From a virus: a stretch of DNA of 57,614 bases. Of this stretch, positions 31,337-40,146 are shown piece after piece. The stretch covers positions 1 to 57,614 of the IMG/VR virus record IMGVR_UViG_3300042934_000106, one strand, 5' to 3'. The first letter of the stretch is position 1. Each line of letters begins with the position of its first letter. The translations under genes were made by a program, and so were the position numbers. A model generated the notes under the pieces. It was not told where the DNA came from and did no database searches. It saw only the letters and a program-made list of their open reading frames with translations.

Positions 31337-32410
31337 ATGGCAGAAACTAGCTACCCGTTTGCGGACAGTTCGGCCGGCGGTGGAGGCAAGCTCGTCTCCG
31401 TTGGACAGTGGCAAAGCATGGCCCACCTCTGGGGGCCTGATGCGATTGACCATCAACTTGTCCTGGGGGACACCGCGGTTGGTCTCCCGTTCCACTGTGT
31501 TCTTGATGGAACTAACCTTGTAATTCAGCCTGGAGAAGCCACGGTTGGTGGCTTCAGATACAAGCTTGACGCGCCTCTGACTATCCCTGCTCCAACCAAC
31601 CCCTCCCTCTCTCAGCGTCGGATTGACTTGGTTGTCATCCGAGCCGACATGGCTACTGGCTCAGTGAACATCAAGGTATCCGAAGGTCAGCCGGCCATCG
31701 TGGCACGTGAGCCTGAGCCCAAGCGGGAGCTTGGCGGTATCTGGGAACTCCCCATCTGGTCCGTCGAGCTGGCCTCCAACAACCAGTCCAGGACCCTCAA
31801 TGACAGGCGTCGATACAGCCACTCAGGCTCCGTAGATGTTGCCTGGAACAGGGATTTCGTCTCCAAGAGCCTCCCCGTAGGCACCTTCACTGTGGATCAG
31901 GACATCAACTCCTCTGGTGGACAGCAGGAGGGGTTCAGGGGAGCTGATGGAGACATGGTGACCCGCGGGCTTGGTGCCCGGCGGAAGTTCACCCCTGACA
32001 TCCTGACTGTCTCCAACAAGCCTCCCGCGGCTAACCGGGAGTGCTACTGGCGAATCATTGCTCCGGGGACAGCGTCGTTCTCCATGCAGATCAGGAACAC
32101 CTCGTCCACCGAGGTGAAGTCCTCTTCCGCCGTAGTCATCACTCTTCCTGAGATTCCGGCCAACACCATTCCCACGATCCTTACTGGCTACATCGACAAC
32201 CCGGAGTCCCGGAACGGGCTTCCGAACATCGTTCATATCGTGGCCAAGACCTCTTCTGTGGGACAGAACTACCTTTACCTGTACTACCCCGCAACCAGCA
32301 CCCTCAGTGAGGGGCTGAATGTTCTTACGACCATCCCGGGCAAGTCAACGCTGATTATCTCTGGAGTCTATGAGACGGGGCAATTTGAGGGGGCGTCGCT
32401 GAATGGCTAG
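31337..32410 (+). CDS. Minor tail protein, 357 aa
   Basis: ATG 31337 follows the previous stop by one base. The N-terminus (ETSYPFADSSAGGGGKLVS) and IQPGEATVGGFRYKLDAPLT are typical of actinophage minor tail proteins with a baseplate-docking domain. The C-terminal half is beta-rich. It overlaps the tailspike start by eight bases. Confidence 0.8.
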   Translation: MAETSYPFADSSAGGGGKLVSVGQWQSMAHLWGPDAIDHQLVLGDTAVGLPFHCVLDGTNLVIQPGEATVGGFRYKLDAPLTIPAPTNPSLSQRRIDLVVIRADMATGSVNIKVSEGQPAIVAREPEPKRELGGIWELPIWSVELASNNQSRTLNDRRRYSHSGSVDVAWNRDFVSKSLPVGTFTVDQDINSSGGQQEGFRGADGDMVTRGLGARRKFTPDILTVSNKPPAANRECYWRIIAPGTASFSMQIRNTSSTEVKSSSAVVITLPEIPANTIPTILTGYIDNPESRNGLPNIVHIVAKTSSVGQNYLYLYYPATSTLSEGLNVLTTIPGKSTLIISGVYETGQFEGASLNG

Positions 32411-34328
32411 AAACTTGTTTGGTGGTACCGCTGCTGATGCAGCGGAAGACATCACTGGCGTCCGGGTGCCTGGCGCTGAAGGCACCGTCTGGGATGGTCC
32501 TGGTGTGGGGGCACTCCAGGTCACTGACCTCCTGGACTTCAACAACCAGCCCATCAAGACCCTTGTCTCTGGCCCTGAAGGCATGGTCAGCCACTTCTAC
32601 GGTCCTGATGGCGTGACTCTCCTGTATGTCGACTTCGGAGCCGGCCGGGTGGCTATGGCTCCGGTCAACACCTCTACAGACCTTGCCAACCACCTCAATG
32701 CCGCGGACCCTCATGGAGCCAAGGCGGGTGCTCTCGCCGAGATCACTGCTCAGAAGGGGGCTGCCAACGGCATTGCCACCCTTGACCCAACCGGCAAGGT
32801 TCCTTCCTCTCAGCTCCCTGCGCTCAGCGGAGACGGCTCCGACGGAACTCACTGGCTCAATGTCAAGAACGTTCCCTACGGAGCCAAGGGGGATGGGGTC
32901 ACTGATGACACCGCGGCCATCCTTGCTGCGATTGACGATGCGGGATACGGAGACGTTGTCTATTTCCCTGCGGGTGTCTATATCCTCTCCCAGCCCATTG
33001 ACCTCTACAACAGGGGTGTGACCCTTCGTGGGTCACATTCCAACCTCATGGCCGGACCCGGCATGGTTCCTGATGAGTGGCCGTGCTACATACAGGCAGC
33101 CCCGACCTTCACTACAGGAGCCATGATCACCATCATCGGTGAGGATGATGGGGAGCATCCCGCTATCAACGGAGAGATCCGCATTGAGAATCTGATGCTG
33201 GACGGCTCCAAGGTTGCCGGCTGGGGTCTGGACGGCATCTACTCCCGCGGTAATGTGCAGAACGTCGTTCTGCGGGATGTATGCATTCGTCAGATGCCGA
33301 ACAACGGCATTGTTACTGCCTCGGTGGGCACAACCTGGCCCTACTCCTGGCGTCTCCATTCCGTCATGGTGGACAACTGCCACGTCAACGGGATGGTGTT
33401 CGAGGGGAACACTGACCTGACCCTGGAGGACTGCCAGGTGATTGGGTCCTGGTCTACTGGCTTCAAGCTCATCAACTGTGCCAACACCATCGTTACCCAC
33501 TCTCGTGCAGAGTGGAACGGCAACTATGGCTTCCACATCACTGGAGGCTGGGGCAACTGGCCTGGTAGCGGAAGCATGACCATGACTGGCTGTTCTACTG
33601 ACCGCAATGGCTGGGATGGCGTCAGGATTGACGCTTCCGGCAATGGGCCCTTCCTCATCAGTGCCCTTCAGACACGCAGGGATGGTCGTAATGGGGGCCC
33701 TGGCGGAGGCGGTTATGCCGGCCTGAGGCTGAGTGGCACCGCTCCTGTAGTCGCAACGAACGTGGGCTGCTATGTCGGTACGGACGATGGGGGCACCGCC
33801 AACACCTCTCCCGAGTACGGTGTCCGGGTAACGAATGCCAAGGATGTACAGCTTGACTCGGCATACCTTCACGGTCTGACTGCTGGTCTGATCCAGGACG
33901 GAGTTAACACCCGGATTACCCTGGGAACCAACATCACTACCGTGGCTGGCAACAACTTCTCCGAAGACAGGGTTTTGGTTAGTAGTGCTGTCTCCAGAAC
34001 AGGAACAAGCACTGGGGTGGCTGCAACTCTCACTGGAAACGGCACGGCAGATCCACTAACTGTTAACGGAGGCCCAGCCACATCAGAGCGCTTTGTTGTT
34101 CGTAAGGACGGCTCGGTCTACAGCAACAGTCTCCTCAACACGTTCTACAACCTCGGTATTGGTCCAGGGAGCACGCCCTTTGGAGGGGGTAGGTACGTTC
34201 TTGGTATGCAGAACGTACAGACAGCCCCAACAGGAACCCCTGGGACTGGAGGCATCCTCTATGTGGAGGGCGGCGCTCTGAAATTCCGCGGCTCCAGTGG
34301 CACCGTCACAACTATTGCTCCTGCTTAA
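32403..34328 (+). CDS. Tailspike-like protein with right-handed beta helix
   Basis: 641 residues. After an N-terminal adaptor and a collagen-free linker (GSDGTHWLNVKNVPYGAKGD) the pectate-lyase-3 signature begins at GDGVTDDTAAILAAIDDAG, followed by many short beta-helix turns (NVVLRDVCIRQMPNNGIVTA and similar). It probably binds or cuts surface polysaccharide of the host. Residues in the last part (about 560-641) form a short trimerisation-like tail. Confidence 0.85.
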   Translation: MARNLFGGTAADAAEDITGVRVPGAEGTVWDGPGVGALQVTDLLDFNNQPIKTLVSGPEGMVSHFYGPDGVTLLYVDFGAGRVAMAPVNTSTDLANHLNAADPHGAKAGALAEITAQKGAANGIATLDPTGKVPSSQLPALSGDGSDGTHWLNVKNVPYGAKGDGVTDDTAAILAAIDDAGYGDVVYFPAGVYILSQPIDLYNRGVTLRGSHSNLMAGPGMVPDEWPCYIQAAPTFTTGAMITIIGEDDGEHPAINGEIRIENLMLDGSKVAGWGLDGIYSRGNVQNVVLRDVCIRQMPNNGIVTASVGTTWPYSWRLHSVMVDNCHVNGMVFEGNTDLTLEDCQVIGSWSTGFKLINCANTIVTHSRAEWNGNYGFHITGGWGNWPGSGSMTMTGCSTDRNGWDGVRIDASGNGPFLISALQTRRDGRNGGPGGGGYAGLRLSGTAPVVATNVGCYVGTDDGGTANTSPEYGVRVTNAKDVQLDSAYLHGLTAGLIQDGVNTRITLGTNITTVAGNNFSEDRVLVSSAVSRTGTSTGVAATLTGNGTADPLTVNGGPATSERFVVRKDGSVYSNSLLNTFYNLGIGPGSTPFGGGRYVLGMQNVQTAPTGTPGTGGILYVEGGALKFRGSSGTVTTIAPA

Positions 34329-34340
34329 AGATCCACCAGG

Positions 34341-34364
34341 GGGGCCCTGTTTACGCAGGGCCCC
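34341..34364 (+). terminator. Hairpin after tailspike gene
   Basis: GGGGCCCTG and CAGGGCCCC form a perfect nine-base stem with a six-base loop; only two T follow, so it may be a partial terminator or a processing site before the lysis genes. Confidence 0.6.
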
Positions 34365-34450
34365 TTACTCATGCTCTGGCGCGAGTCACTAACGGGGGTT
34401 AGCACTCAAGACCATTGACTTATGTGGGAATCCCAGAGGGGGAGGAACCC

Positions 34451-34708
34451 ATGCTCGAAATCATCAACAACGGCGGCATCATCGCTGGTGCCGTCGCCAT
34501 CATCCTTGCCGGCTTCCGTACCAACACAGCCCGTGTGTGGAAGGACGAGGCGGAAGCCCAGAAGACACGTGCAGACCGGCTCATTGCTGAGCTGGACGAG
34601 GTGAAGGAACGCCTGGGCGAACTGGAGGCCCACACTCAGGGCCTGGTCCGTCTGCTCTCAAGGATTGACCCTCAGAAGCTCGAAGAACTCACCCCGAGGG
34701 GGCGCTAA
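34451..34708 (+). CDS. Holin-like membrane protein
   Basis: 85 residues from ATG 34451 (SD GGGGAGGAA). One membrane span (GGIIAGAVAIILAGF) is followed by a charged coiled coil (KTRADRLIAELDEVKERLGE). The four-base overlap with the endolysin gene and this topology suggest a holin or holin partner. Confidence 0.7.
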   Translation: MLEIINNGGIIAGAVAIILAGFRTNTARVWKDEAEAQKTRADRLIAELDEVKERLGELEAHTQGLVRLLSRIDPQKLEELTPRGR

Positions 34709-35712
34709 TGAGTGATGCAGCAAAGATACTGGCTATAGCAGCCGGTGAAGTTGGTACCAAGGAGAAGTTCGAGGGAGGCCACTGGGTCAACAACTCGAAG
34801 TACAACCGATGGTTCGGCAAGATCCCCGGTTACTCTCAGGACGGCTATGGCTGGCCTTGGTGTGCGGCCTTCGTTACTTGGGTTGCCCATGAGGCGGATC
34901 TCCCCTCGCTCTACCCCAAGACTGCTGGGTGTGCGACCGCCGTAGCGTGGTTCAAGAACAAGGGACGCTTTTCCGAATACCCGGCTATTGGTGCCCAGGT
35001 ATTCTTCGGAAGCGGCGGGGGTTCCCACACGGGAATTGTCTATAAGTACGATGCCACCTATGCGTACACCATAGAAGGTAACACGAATCTTTCCGGGTCC
35101 GCGGAGGGAGATGGCGTTTACAAGCGTAGTCGTCTTCGTCGGGATTCTTACCTGTACGGATATGGGTACCCGGAGTTTTCTGAAGGCATTGTGACTGCTG
35201 ACCCCTCCAAGAAGGGCAAGAAGGGCTTCACCTACAAGGCTTCCGCCAGTGCCCCCGCTGCGCCGGCCAAGCCGACCGCTCCTAGCGGGAGTGACTACGT
35301 GGTGAAGGAAGGGGACACTCTCTCCAGCATCGGAGACAAGCTGAACGTCCCCTGGACTCAGCTTGCCAGTGTCAACAAGATCAAGGCCCCGTACGTTATC
35401 AAGCCTGGTCAGAAGCTCAAGGTCACTGGACCCACTGTCAGTGCTCCTAAGCCAAAGCCTGTGTCGTATGAGCCCTTCCCTGGTGCTGCGTACTTCAGGA
35501 AGAACCCTAACTCCAGCCTCATTGAGAGGCTGGGTAAGCGACTGGTCCAGGAAGGCTGCTCTGCCTACCAAGTTGGTCCCACCAAGCAGTGGACTGAGTC
35601 GGACCGGAAGAGCTACCGGAAGTGGCAGTTGAAGCTTGGCTACCGCGGCAGTGATGCCGATGGTTACCCCGGTAAGGCTTCGTGGGACAAGCTCAAGGTG
35701 CCGAAGGCCTGA
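34708..35712 (+). CDS. Endolysin: CHAP, LysM and peptidoglycan-binding domains
   Basis: 334 residues. The CHAP peptidase domain has Cys52 in WPWCAAFVTWVAH and His107 in GSHTGIVYKY. After a Pro/Ala linker a LysM repeat (DYVVKEGDTLSSIGDKLNVP, residues 197-239) follows, then a C-terminal peptidoglycan-binding domain (about 255-334, KRLVQEGCSAYQVGP and YRKWQLKLGYRG). It cleaves cross-bridge or stem peptides after holin release. Confidence 0.93.
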   Translation: MSDAAKILAIAAGEVGTKEKFEGGHWVNNSKYNRWFGKIPGYSQDGYGWPWCAAFVTWVAHEADLPSLYPKTAGCATAVAWFKNKGRFSEYPAIGAQVFFGSGGGSHTGIVYKYDATYAYTIEGNTNLSGSAEGDGVYKRSRLRRDSYLYGYGYPEFSEGIVTADPSKKGKKGFTYKASASAPAAPAKPTAPSGSDYVVKEGDTLSSIGDKLNVPWTQLASVNKIKAPYVIKPGQKLKVTGPTVSAPKPKPVSYEPFPGAAYFRKNPNSSLIERLGKRLVQEGCSAYQVGPTKQWTESDRKSYRKWQLKLGYRGSDADGYPGKASWDKLKVPKA

Positions 35713-35959
35713 CCAGGCAGAGGGGGTCGAGCCCTCGCGGGTGTCCGTGTGCGGGTAGGCGCTTAGGCGCCCCCGCGCGCGAGTCACTTTCGGGCTTTCA
35801 AATATCAGCAGATTTGAATAATCTCGTAGCACAGAATTTCATTCGCTTTTCCGGCCGAGCCTAAAGCATTTGAGTTCCCTCGCTCCCGGTTCCACCGGCC
35901 CCCTCTATTCCCCTACTCCCTTTCCCGCTTTATCTAGTGCTCCCAAGCTTTCCCTTTGT

Positions 35960-35995
35960 GAATGAATGAATCAGGGTACTCAAATTCATTCATTC
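35960..35995. repeat. 12-bp inverted repeat GAATGAATGAAT
   Basis: Perfect arms GAATGAATGAAT (35960-35971) and ATTCATTCATTC (35984-35995) around a 12-base spacer. The right arm continues into GTGCATG, an extension shared with the copies at 43554 and 43894. Confidence 0.85.
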
Positions 35996-36013
35996 GTGCA
36001 TGAGCATGAGAAA

Positions 36014-36038
36014 GGCCCTGTCCGTTATGGACAGGGCC
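36014..36038. terminator. Hairpin, probable bidirectional terminator
   Basis: GGCCCTGTCC and GGACAGGGCC form a ten-base stem with loop GTTAT. On the minus strand it is followed by TTTCTC, on the plus strand by CCTGG. Confidence 0.6.
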
Positions 36039-36074
36039 CCTGGTCGTTGTCCCTCCTCAGACAGAGGTGAATGA

Positions 36075-36281
36075 ATGAAAGAACGTGCTCTCCGCCATGT
36101 CGTCCGACTGTCCGCCCTTGTTGCTGCGGCTGCTCCTGTAGCTGTCTCCGTGCTTGACTCCCTGTCGTGGGAGTGGGCCGTGTCCCTGTCTGCTGTCGTC
36201 CTCACCGCAGGTGAGTACGCTCAGCGTGTCGAGAACAGCAAGACCCTTCGTGCCTTCGTGGACGGGGCCTACGGCGAGTAG
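36075..36281 (+). CDS. Small membrane protein, second holin candidate
   Basis: 68 residues from ATG 36075; GAGG lies seven bases upstream within a GAATGAATGAA repeat. Two hydrophobic stretches (LSALVAAAAPVAVSVL and WAVSLSAVVLTAGEYA) could cross the membrane twice, with a charged C-terminus. Isolated after the endolysin, it may be a holin; the alternative is a small envelope protein. Confidence 0.65.
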   Translation: MKERALRHVVRLSALVAAAAPVAVSVLDSLSWEWAVSLSAVVLTAGEYAQRVENSKTLRAFVDGAYGE

Positions 36282-36416
36282 CTGCTTGCCGGCACACAAG
36301 CTGTGGTCGGTGGAGACTGACCACTAGGGGACTCCCGGAGTCCCTGAGAGTGAGAGAGGCGTCAGAATCGCTGATGCCGACTGGGGCCCGGACAACCGGC
36401 CCCTGAACGCAAGAAT

Positions 36417-36447
36417 GCCCCCTGGCCAATGGCCAGGGGGCTATTCG
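36417..36447. terminator. Bidirectional terminator closing late and cassette operons
   Basis: GCCCCCTGGCC and GGCCAGGGGGC form an 11-base stem with loop AAT; T-rich tracts follow on both strands. It separates the end of the rightward late genes from the end of the leftward cassette. Confidence 0.85.
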
Positions 36448-36452
36448 TGTTT

Positions 36453-36566
36453 CTACCGCCAGTGAGTGGTCAGGTACACCAGTACCAGGACCACATCAAG
36501 GGTGATCAGTACCGGTATCCACGCACGTCGTCTTCCTCGCATACTGCTGACCCCCCGTTGTCTCAT
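36453..36566 (-). CDS. Small membrane protein at the end of the cassette, 37 aa
   Basis: A basic N-terminus (MRQRGVSSMRGRRRAWIP) leads into one hydrophobic span (VLITLDVVLVLVYLTT). An inner ATG at 36542 is an alternative start. It overlaps the next upstream gene in another frame and is followed by the terminator at 36417-36447. Function unknown. Confidence 0.5.
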   Translation of the reverse strand: MRQRGVSSMRGRRRAWIPVLITLDVVLVLVYLTTHWR

Positions 36567-36648
36567 GCTTCCATGTCCCGTCTGACCAACGACGGACCAG
36601 AGCCGTATAGCGGCCCTGGACTACGTGTGTTCTCTTGTGCTGGGGCAT
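36496..36648 (-). CDS. Small basic protein, 50 aa
   Basis: ATG 36648 with AGGAG immediately upstream. Sequence MPQHKRTHVVQGRYTALVRR... is basic and lacks a known motif. It ends inside the frame of the small membrane protein 36453-36566. Function unknown. Confidence 0.55.
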   Translation of the reverse strand: MPQHKRTHVVQGRYTALVRRWSDGTWKHETTGGQQYARKTTCVDTGTDHP

Positions 36649-36659
36649 GTCTCCTGGAT

Positions 36660-38003
36660 TCACAACCAACCCCCAGACAGCATAAGTTCTTGTGTCTCGG
36701 GGTTGTCCAGGGTCCGCACCTTAGGTTGCTCCGGAATCCGTACCTGTGCCGGCACGGGCTCTTGTTCCTGCTGTTCTGCCTCAGGTTCCGCAGGAACGCT
36801 CTCGACGTTGGCCCACCGGTACTCGGTTCCAGGTCGACCACGGCCAGAGGTAACCCCCGTGACAATCCGAATGTCGGGCATACCTTCCAGCGCCTTACGG
36901 AAGGCTGCTGCCTTTGCTCGTGCTCCCAGAGCACGGAGCATGTCGGAATGAGCCACCTTGCCATCGTGTCGAGTCATGATCTCTCGGATTAGATCAGGCA
37001 GACTCTTGAACTCTCCTCGGCTGGAAGCCTTTGTGTCCTCTCGAACAAGCTTCCCTACGCTCTGAGTGGAGTATTGAACGAACGCCCACGCAGCATTGAC
37101 AGCCTTTCGGCTGATGACTGTCTGGCGCTCTGTCGCGGTGAGTACCGCGGCCACCCTCAGAATCTGCTCTGGAGTTCGTTCGACATAGCAGGAAAGGTGC
37201 TTAGGAGTCTCCTCCTGCTTAAGTTCGAACTCAACGCGGAGTTCGTCAAAACGCTCCCCCGCGGAAGGGTCCAGTGTAAGCACACGGGGACGGCTACGAG
37301 CCCAATCATAGGCTTCAGCAAGCCCCTTCACCTCTGGGTAAAGCTCCCTGTTGTTGTATGGCAGGATCTTGGACCGGTGCACAAGCACGGGGAGGAGCCT
37401 GTTATAGCTACCTCCCCGGGCATCCCGCGGTTTGATGTAGTCAGTCCACTCCCCTGGTGTGATGTGGGAGTGAAAGCCCAGACGGGGATCAGGGACAGTC
37501 ATAGACACTCTTGTCGTGGTGTGCCGGATGGTGGCCCCATCCCAGCAATTCCGTAGCTTGCTGGCAAAGGTAGGACACCGGTTCTGTCGCTTCAGGTTCT
37601 CTGACCACTCCTCATCAATGGTGATGACTCGTGTGTCCGGACCTCCTTCAGTTCCCTCCGTCCGCTCCTGTTGCTCAAACAGAACCTGAGTGAGAGACGG
37701 ACCAGACGACACACCCCCCGCGGTGCGGTCTTCCAGGAACGCACCGATAGAGGGTTGCAGCATTCCCTTGGCTACCCGTAGCGCAGTCCCCTTACGGCCG
37801 ATGGCAGATTCCCCCGCAAGTACAGTCCAGACGACGACAGGGCGCCCGTTCCAGAGCGTCACGTGTCCACCGATGGCACTGGACCACAGAGCAAGCACCG
37901 CGGCGTACACACCTACCGGGTCTGCCTCTGTGTAAGGGTCCGCGGCAACGACAGCATCGCCGATGGGCCCATACCTCATGCTCTCGAATGCTTCCAGGCT
38001 CAT
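36660..38003 (-). CDS. DUF3987-like replication initiator or helicase-like protein
   Basis: 447 residues. The N-terminal part (ADPVGVYAAVLALWSSAIGG) followed by LAGESAIGRKGTALRVAKGM is a P-loop-like segment as seen in DUF3987/YfjI-type replication proteins of actinobacterial phages and plasmids. A winged-helix-like end is visible in IREIMTRHDGKVAHSDMLRAL. The usual Lys-Ser/Thr of Walker A is replaced by RKGT, so the nucleotide site may be atypical. The gene is the largest of the cassette and its repeats nearby are iteron-like, which makes an initiator role attractive but unproven. Confidence 0.6.
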   Translation of the reverse strand: MSLEAFESMRYGPIGDAVVAADPYTEADPVGVYAAVLALWSSAIGGHVTLWNGRPVVVWTVLAGESAIGRKGTALRVAKGMLQPSIGAFLEDRTAGGVSSGPSLTQVLFEQQERTEGTEGGPDTRVITIDEEWSENLKRQNRCPTFASKLRNCWDGATIRHTTTRVSMTVPDPRLGFHSHITPGEWTDYIKPRDARGGSYNRLLPVLVHRSKILPYNNRELYPEVKGLAEAYDWARSRPRVLTLDPSAGERFDELRVEFELKQEETPKHLSCYVERTPEQILRVAAVLTATERQTVISRKAVNAAWAFVQYSTQSVGKLVREDTKASSRGEFKSLPDLIREIMTRHDGKVAHSDMLRALGARAKAAAFRKALEGMPDIRIVTGVTSGRGRPGTEYRWANVESVPAEPEAEQQEQEPVPAQVRIPEQPKVRTLDNPETQELMLSGGWL

Positions 38004-38131
38004 GACTCCCCCTTTTCCGGAGTGTCACATGTCGAGCCCAATGGATTGTCCCCGTCAAGGACGTGCACCCATCGACCCATCCAAATAACCAGGACTCCAC
38101 AGTTCTTGCACATTCCACTGAACTTACTCAC
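38000..38131 (-). CDS. Small zinc-ribbon-like protein, 43 aa
   Basis: GTG 38131 overlaps the upstream stop; its own stop overlaps the start of the initiator-like gene. Contains CKNCG and a further cysteine. Likely metal-binding. Function unknown. Confidence 0.6.
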   Translation of the reverse strand: MSKFSGMCKNCGVLVIWMGRWVHVLDGDNPLGSTCDTPEKGES

Positions 38132-38328
38132 TGTCCTACCTCCATCGGATCTCCGAGAATCTGAGTGAACTGGTCAGCGAACTTGTCCTCATGCTCCTTG
38201 CACAAGAACCACGTCTTGCCGGCAAGGCGGATCTCTACCACGGAGTCAGTAGCTGATCCGTCCTTTCGGTAGCACCCATCACATGCGTTCTCTATGACTT
38301 GCTCGATCATTCTCACTACTCGTGCCAT
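38128..38328 (-). CDS. Small Cys/His protein, 66 aa
   Basis: ATG 38328. The pattern CDGCYRKDG...WFLCKEHED gives a C-x2-C ... C-x2-H zinc motif, followed by a helical end. Part of the Cys-rich cassette. Function unknown. Confidence 0.68.
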   Translation of the reverse strand: MARVVRMIEQVIENACDGCYRKDGSATDSVVEIRLAGKTWFLCKEHEDKFADQFTQILGDPMEVGQ

Positions 38329-38441
38329 TGCTCCTCCTTAAGCCGCTGGATAGCGGCATTCCTTGCTTCCTCGTTGCTCAATCCAGCCTTCTTGTACTCC
38401 GCGTAGTAGTTGCGGTATCGCTGGTACCATCCCGTTCTCAT
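38316..38441 (-). CDS. Small basic helical protein, 41 aa
   Basis: ATG 38441 with GGAG five bases upstream. MRTGWYQRYRNYYAEYKKAG is rich in Tyr and Arg, then helical. It resembles the N-terminal halves of the small coiled proteins at 48112-48845. Function unknown. Confidence 0.62.
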   Translation of the reverse strand: MRTGWYQRYRNYYAEYKKAGLSNEEARNAAIQRLKEEQWHE

Positions 38442-38478
38442 CTACTCTCCTCTATTGACTGACCAACCATGAACGCAA

Positions 38479-38508
38479 GCAGTCCCCCGCGGTTAAGAGG
38501 GGGACTGC
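38479..38508 (-). terminator. Hairpin between two cassette genes
   Basis: GCAGTCCCCC and GGGGGACTGC form a ten-base stem with a ten-base loop, followed on the minus strand by TTGCGTT. It may end the upstream transcript and separate two units in the cassette. Confidence 0.6.
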
Positions 38509-38525
38509 GTACGAACATGAGAGGC

Positions 38526-38765
38526 TCAGACAGTCACTCGATACGTCGTAGTCCGACGCTGGTACAGGAACTCCTTTACGACTGCCTTGACCAGGAACCT
38601 AGTTACCTGGGCAGGATCTGCGTAAGCCTGAGCTGTTGTCCCGCAGTCCTCAAACACTGCCCTGAGAGCATCCATTCGGAGTTTGGGGGTCTCCATCCAT
38701 GCTGCTGTCATGGCACGGAAGACAAGCTCCCCTGACTCTTCTGCGTACCGCTTCATGAGGCTCAC
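38526..38765 (-). CDS. Hypothetical helical protein, 79 aa
   Basis: GTG 38765 lies seven bases after GGAGG; ATG 38756 is an alternative. Content is helical (RFLVKAVVKEFLYQRR near the end). One cysteine pair-free protein between Cys-rich neighbours. Function unknown. Confidence 0.65.
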   Translation of the reverse strand: MSLMKRYAEESGELVFRAMTAAWMETPKLRMDALRAVFEDCGTTAQAYADPAQVTRFLVKAVVKEFLYQRRTTTYRVTV

Positions 38766-38769
38766 TTGA

Positions 38770-39021
38770 TTACCTCCACACAGTAGAAACACGGATGGCC
38801 ATTTCCTCTGTTACGGGAAAGAGGATGTGGACACAGGTTACGTAGGACGATCTGTTGAGGAGCCCTCTTGCCTTTTCCACGGCTCCGGCATAGCTTTCCG
38901 GCTGAGGGTGAATCCATGACTCATCTTCAAAGGGTTTCCCCTCCTGATCTACGCCCACCAACTCAAAGAAGAGTGTGGCGGGGTCGAACGTCACGCCGTT
39001 TACTGTCTCCTGCACTGCCAT
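38770..39021 (-). CDS. Hypothetical protein, 83 aa
   Basis: ATG 39021 overlaps the upstream stop (TGATG). The sequence ETVNGVTFDPATLFFELVG looks beta-rich; no motif. Function unknown. Confidence 0.66.
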   Translation of the reverse strand: MAVQETVNGVTFDPATLFFELVGVDQEGKPFEDESWIHPQPESYAGAVEKARGLLNRSSYVTCVHILFPVTEEMAIRVSTVWR

Positions 39022-39401
39022 CACATCCAATACTTTCCCTCAGCGTGCCAAACGGCACGGAGTACACGGGCAATCTCCGCTTCGATGAACGACCACTCAG
39101 CCTTAATGACGTGGCGGACACTGATGTCTGTCCGGTGTGCCGCCCGCTTTGCCTTGCGCCATTCCAGCGCACGATGAATGGTCATCAGTTCCAGCTTGGA
39201 CAGTTCCCACGCCTGTTCATCAGGCAGGAAGTTGTCCGAACTCATATGCACCATGCCGCGGGCAGCACTCACGTACTCCGTGCCAGTCCAGATGTTGTCT
39301 CGTGACTGGAGTTCCAGGGCCCTGCGGAGTGTGGTCCGGACGTAGGCTGTACATGCGTAGCTGTAGGTAGCTACGCGGTAGGTCTGTTCCGTGTCGTTCA
39401 C
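39021..39401 (-). CDS. Hypothetical protein, 126 aa
   Basis: GTG 39401 follows GGAGG seven bases upstream. The protein is helical with aromatic residues and basic patches (RALEWRKAKRAAHRTDISVR). No family recognised; it is the longest protein of the middle part of the cassette. Confidence 0.7.
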   Translation of the reverse strand: MNDTEQTYRVATYSYACTAYVRTTLRRALELQSRDNIWTGTEYVSAARGMVHMSSDNFLPDEQAWELSKLELMTIHRALEWRKAKRAAHRTDISVRHVIKAEWSFIEAEIARVLRAVWHAEGKYWM

Positions 39402-39493
39402 TGCCTTACCTCCGTGTTGTGCGCTAAGTGGTTCCTAGCGACTCGGCAAAGGTGACTGGCAAACGTCAGTCACCAATGCCCAATCCCTAGGAA

Positions 39494-39694
39494 CTAGTGC
39501 GTGACAGGGGCAGTGGTGATGCCCGGATCATCGTCCTTACGGTGCGTCTCGCACCGAAGAACACATGAGCAGTGCTTGTCCCCGCGGAACTCAAAGAACT
39601 CCCAATGAGTGGGAGACTCCTCACAGAGGGGGATGCACTTCTTACCCTCCGAGGCCGCATAACTGGAGTAGTGAACGCCGATACGGTTACTCAT
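39494..39694 (-). CDS. Small Cys/His-rich protein, 66 aa
   Basis: ATG 39694. Cysteines and histidines cluster in CIPLCEESPTH and HCSCVLRCETH, giving two C-x(2-3)-C pairs. Probably zinc-binding. It follows a hairpin region (39424-39490) with nested inverted repeats. Function unknown. Confidence 0.66.
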   Translation of the reverse strand: MSNRIGVHYSSYAASEGKKCIPLCEESPTHWEFFEFRGDKHCSCVLRCETHRKDDDPGITTAPVTH

Positions 39695-39761
39695 TTGTCT
39701 GCCTTTCCGGGCATAGAAAAGGGACCAAGGGCGTGTTCCCTCAGTCACACCTACTGCTGTT

Positions 39762-40145
39762 TCAGGCGCCGTTCCGGCATCCTTGCTTGACGTATTCAGC
39801 CTGTGCTCGCACGGAACGGCGCTCCCCGTTGTCCGTGTCGTCTGACACTAGGTCTCGGTACATAACGCGTCCCGCTTCAGTCTCCTGCATGGCCCCGCAA
39901 GGACCGTAGGACGCAGTCAGAGACTCCACTGTGGGTTCGTCCACACAGAGACGGCCGTTACCGTCTTCCTTGACGGAGGAGCCATCCTCGAAGGTGATGG
40001 TTGAACAGGCTCCGTCCTTGAATGCAGACACCCTTGCCCGCTGCACTTCCTGTCGGTTGTGCTCTTGCATCACGGAGTGAGTGATGCCCACGGAAACACC
40101 CGCAGAAAGGATGATGGACACCAGTGCAGTAGCGATGTACCTCAC
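39762..40145 (-). CDS. Membrane-anchored or secreted protein, 127 aa
   Basis: GTG 40145. An N-terminal hydrophobic segment (MRYIATALVSIILSAGVSVG) can act as a signal anchor; the rest is hydrophilic with four cysteines, possibly two disulfides outside the cell. It is one of the few cassette proteins with export features. Function unknown. Confidence 0.68.
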   Translation of the reverse strand: MRYIATALVSIILSAGVSVGITHSVMQEHNRQEVQRARVSAFKDGACSTITFEDGSSVKEDGNGRLCVDEPTVESLTASYGPCGAMQETEAGRVMYRDLVSDDTDNGERRSVRAQAEYVKQGCRNGA

Positions 40146-40146
40146 G

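Larger units (their letters stand above)
35713..36074. other. Intergenic region after endolysin with inverted repeat
   Basis: About 360 bases without a plausible gene. It contains an A/T-rich pocket near 35795-35850, a perfect 12-base inverted repeat GAATGAATGAAT / ATTCATTCATTC (35960-35971 and 35984-35995, 12-base spacer), another GAATGAATGAA at 36069, and a terminator-like hairpin at 36014-36038. The repeat family recurs at 43.5-44.4 kb. Confidence 0.7.
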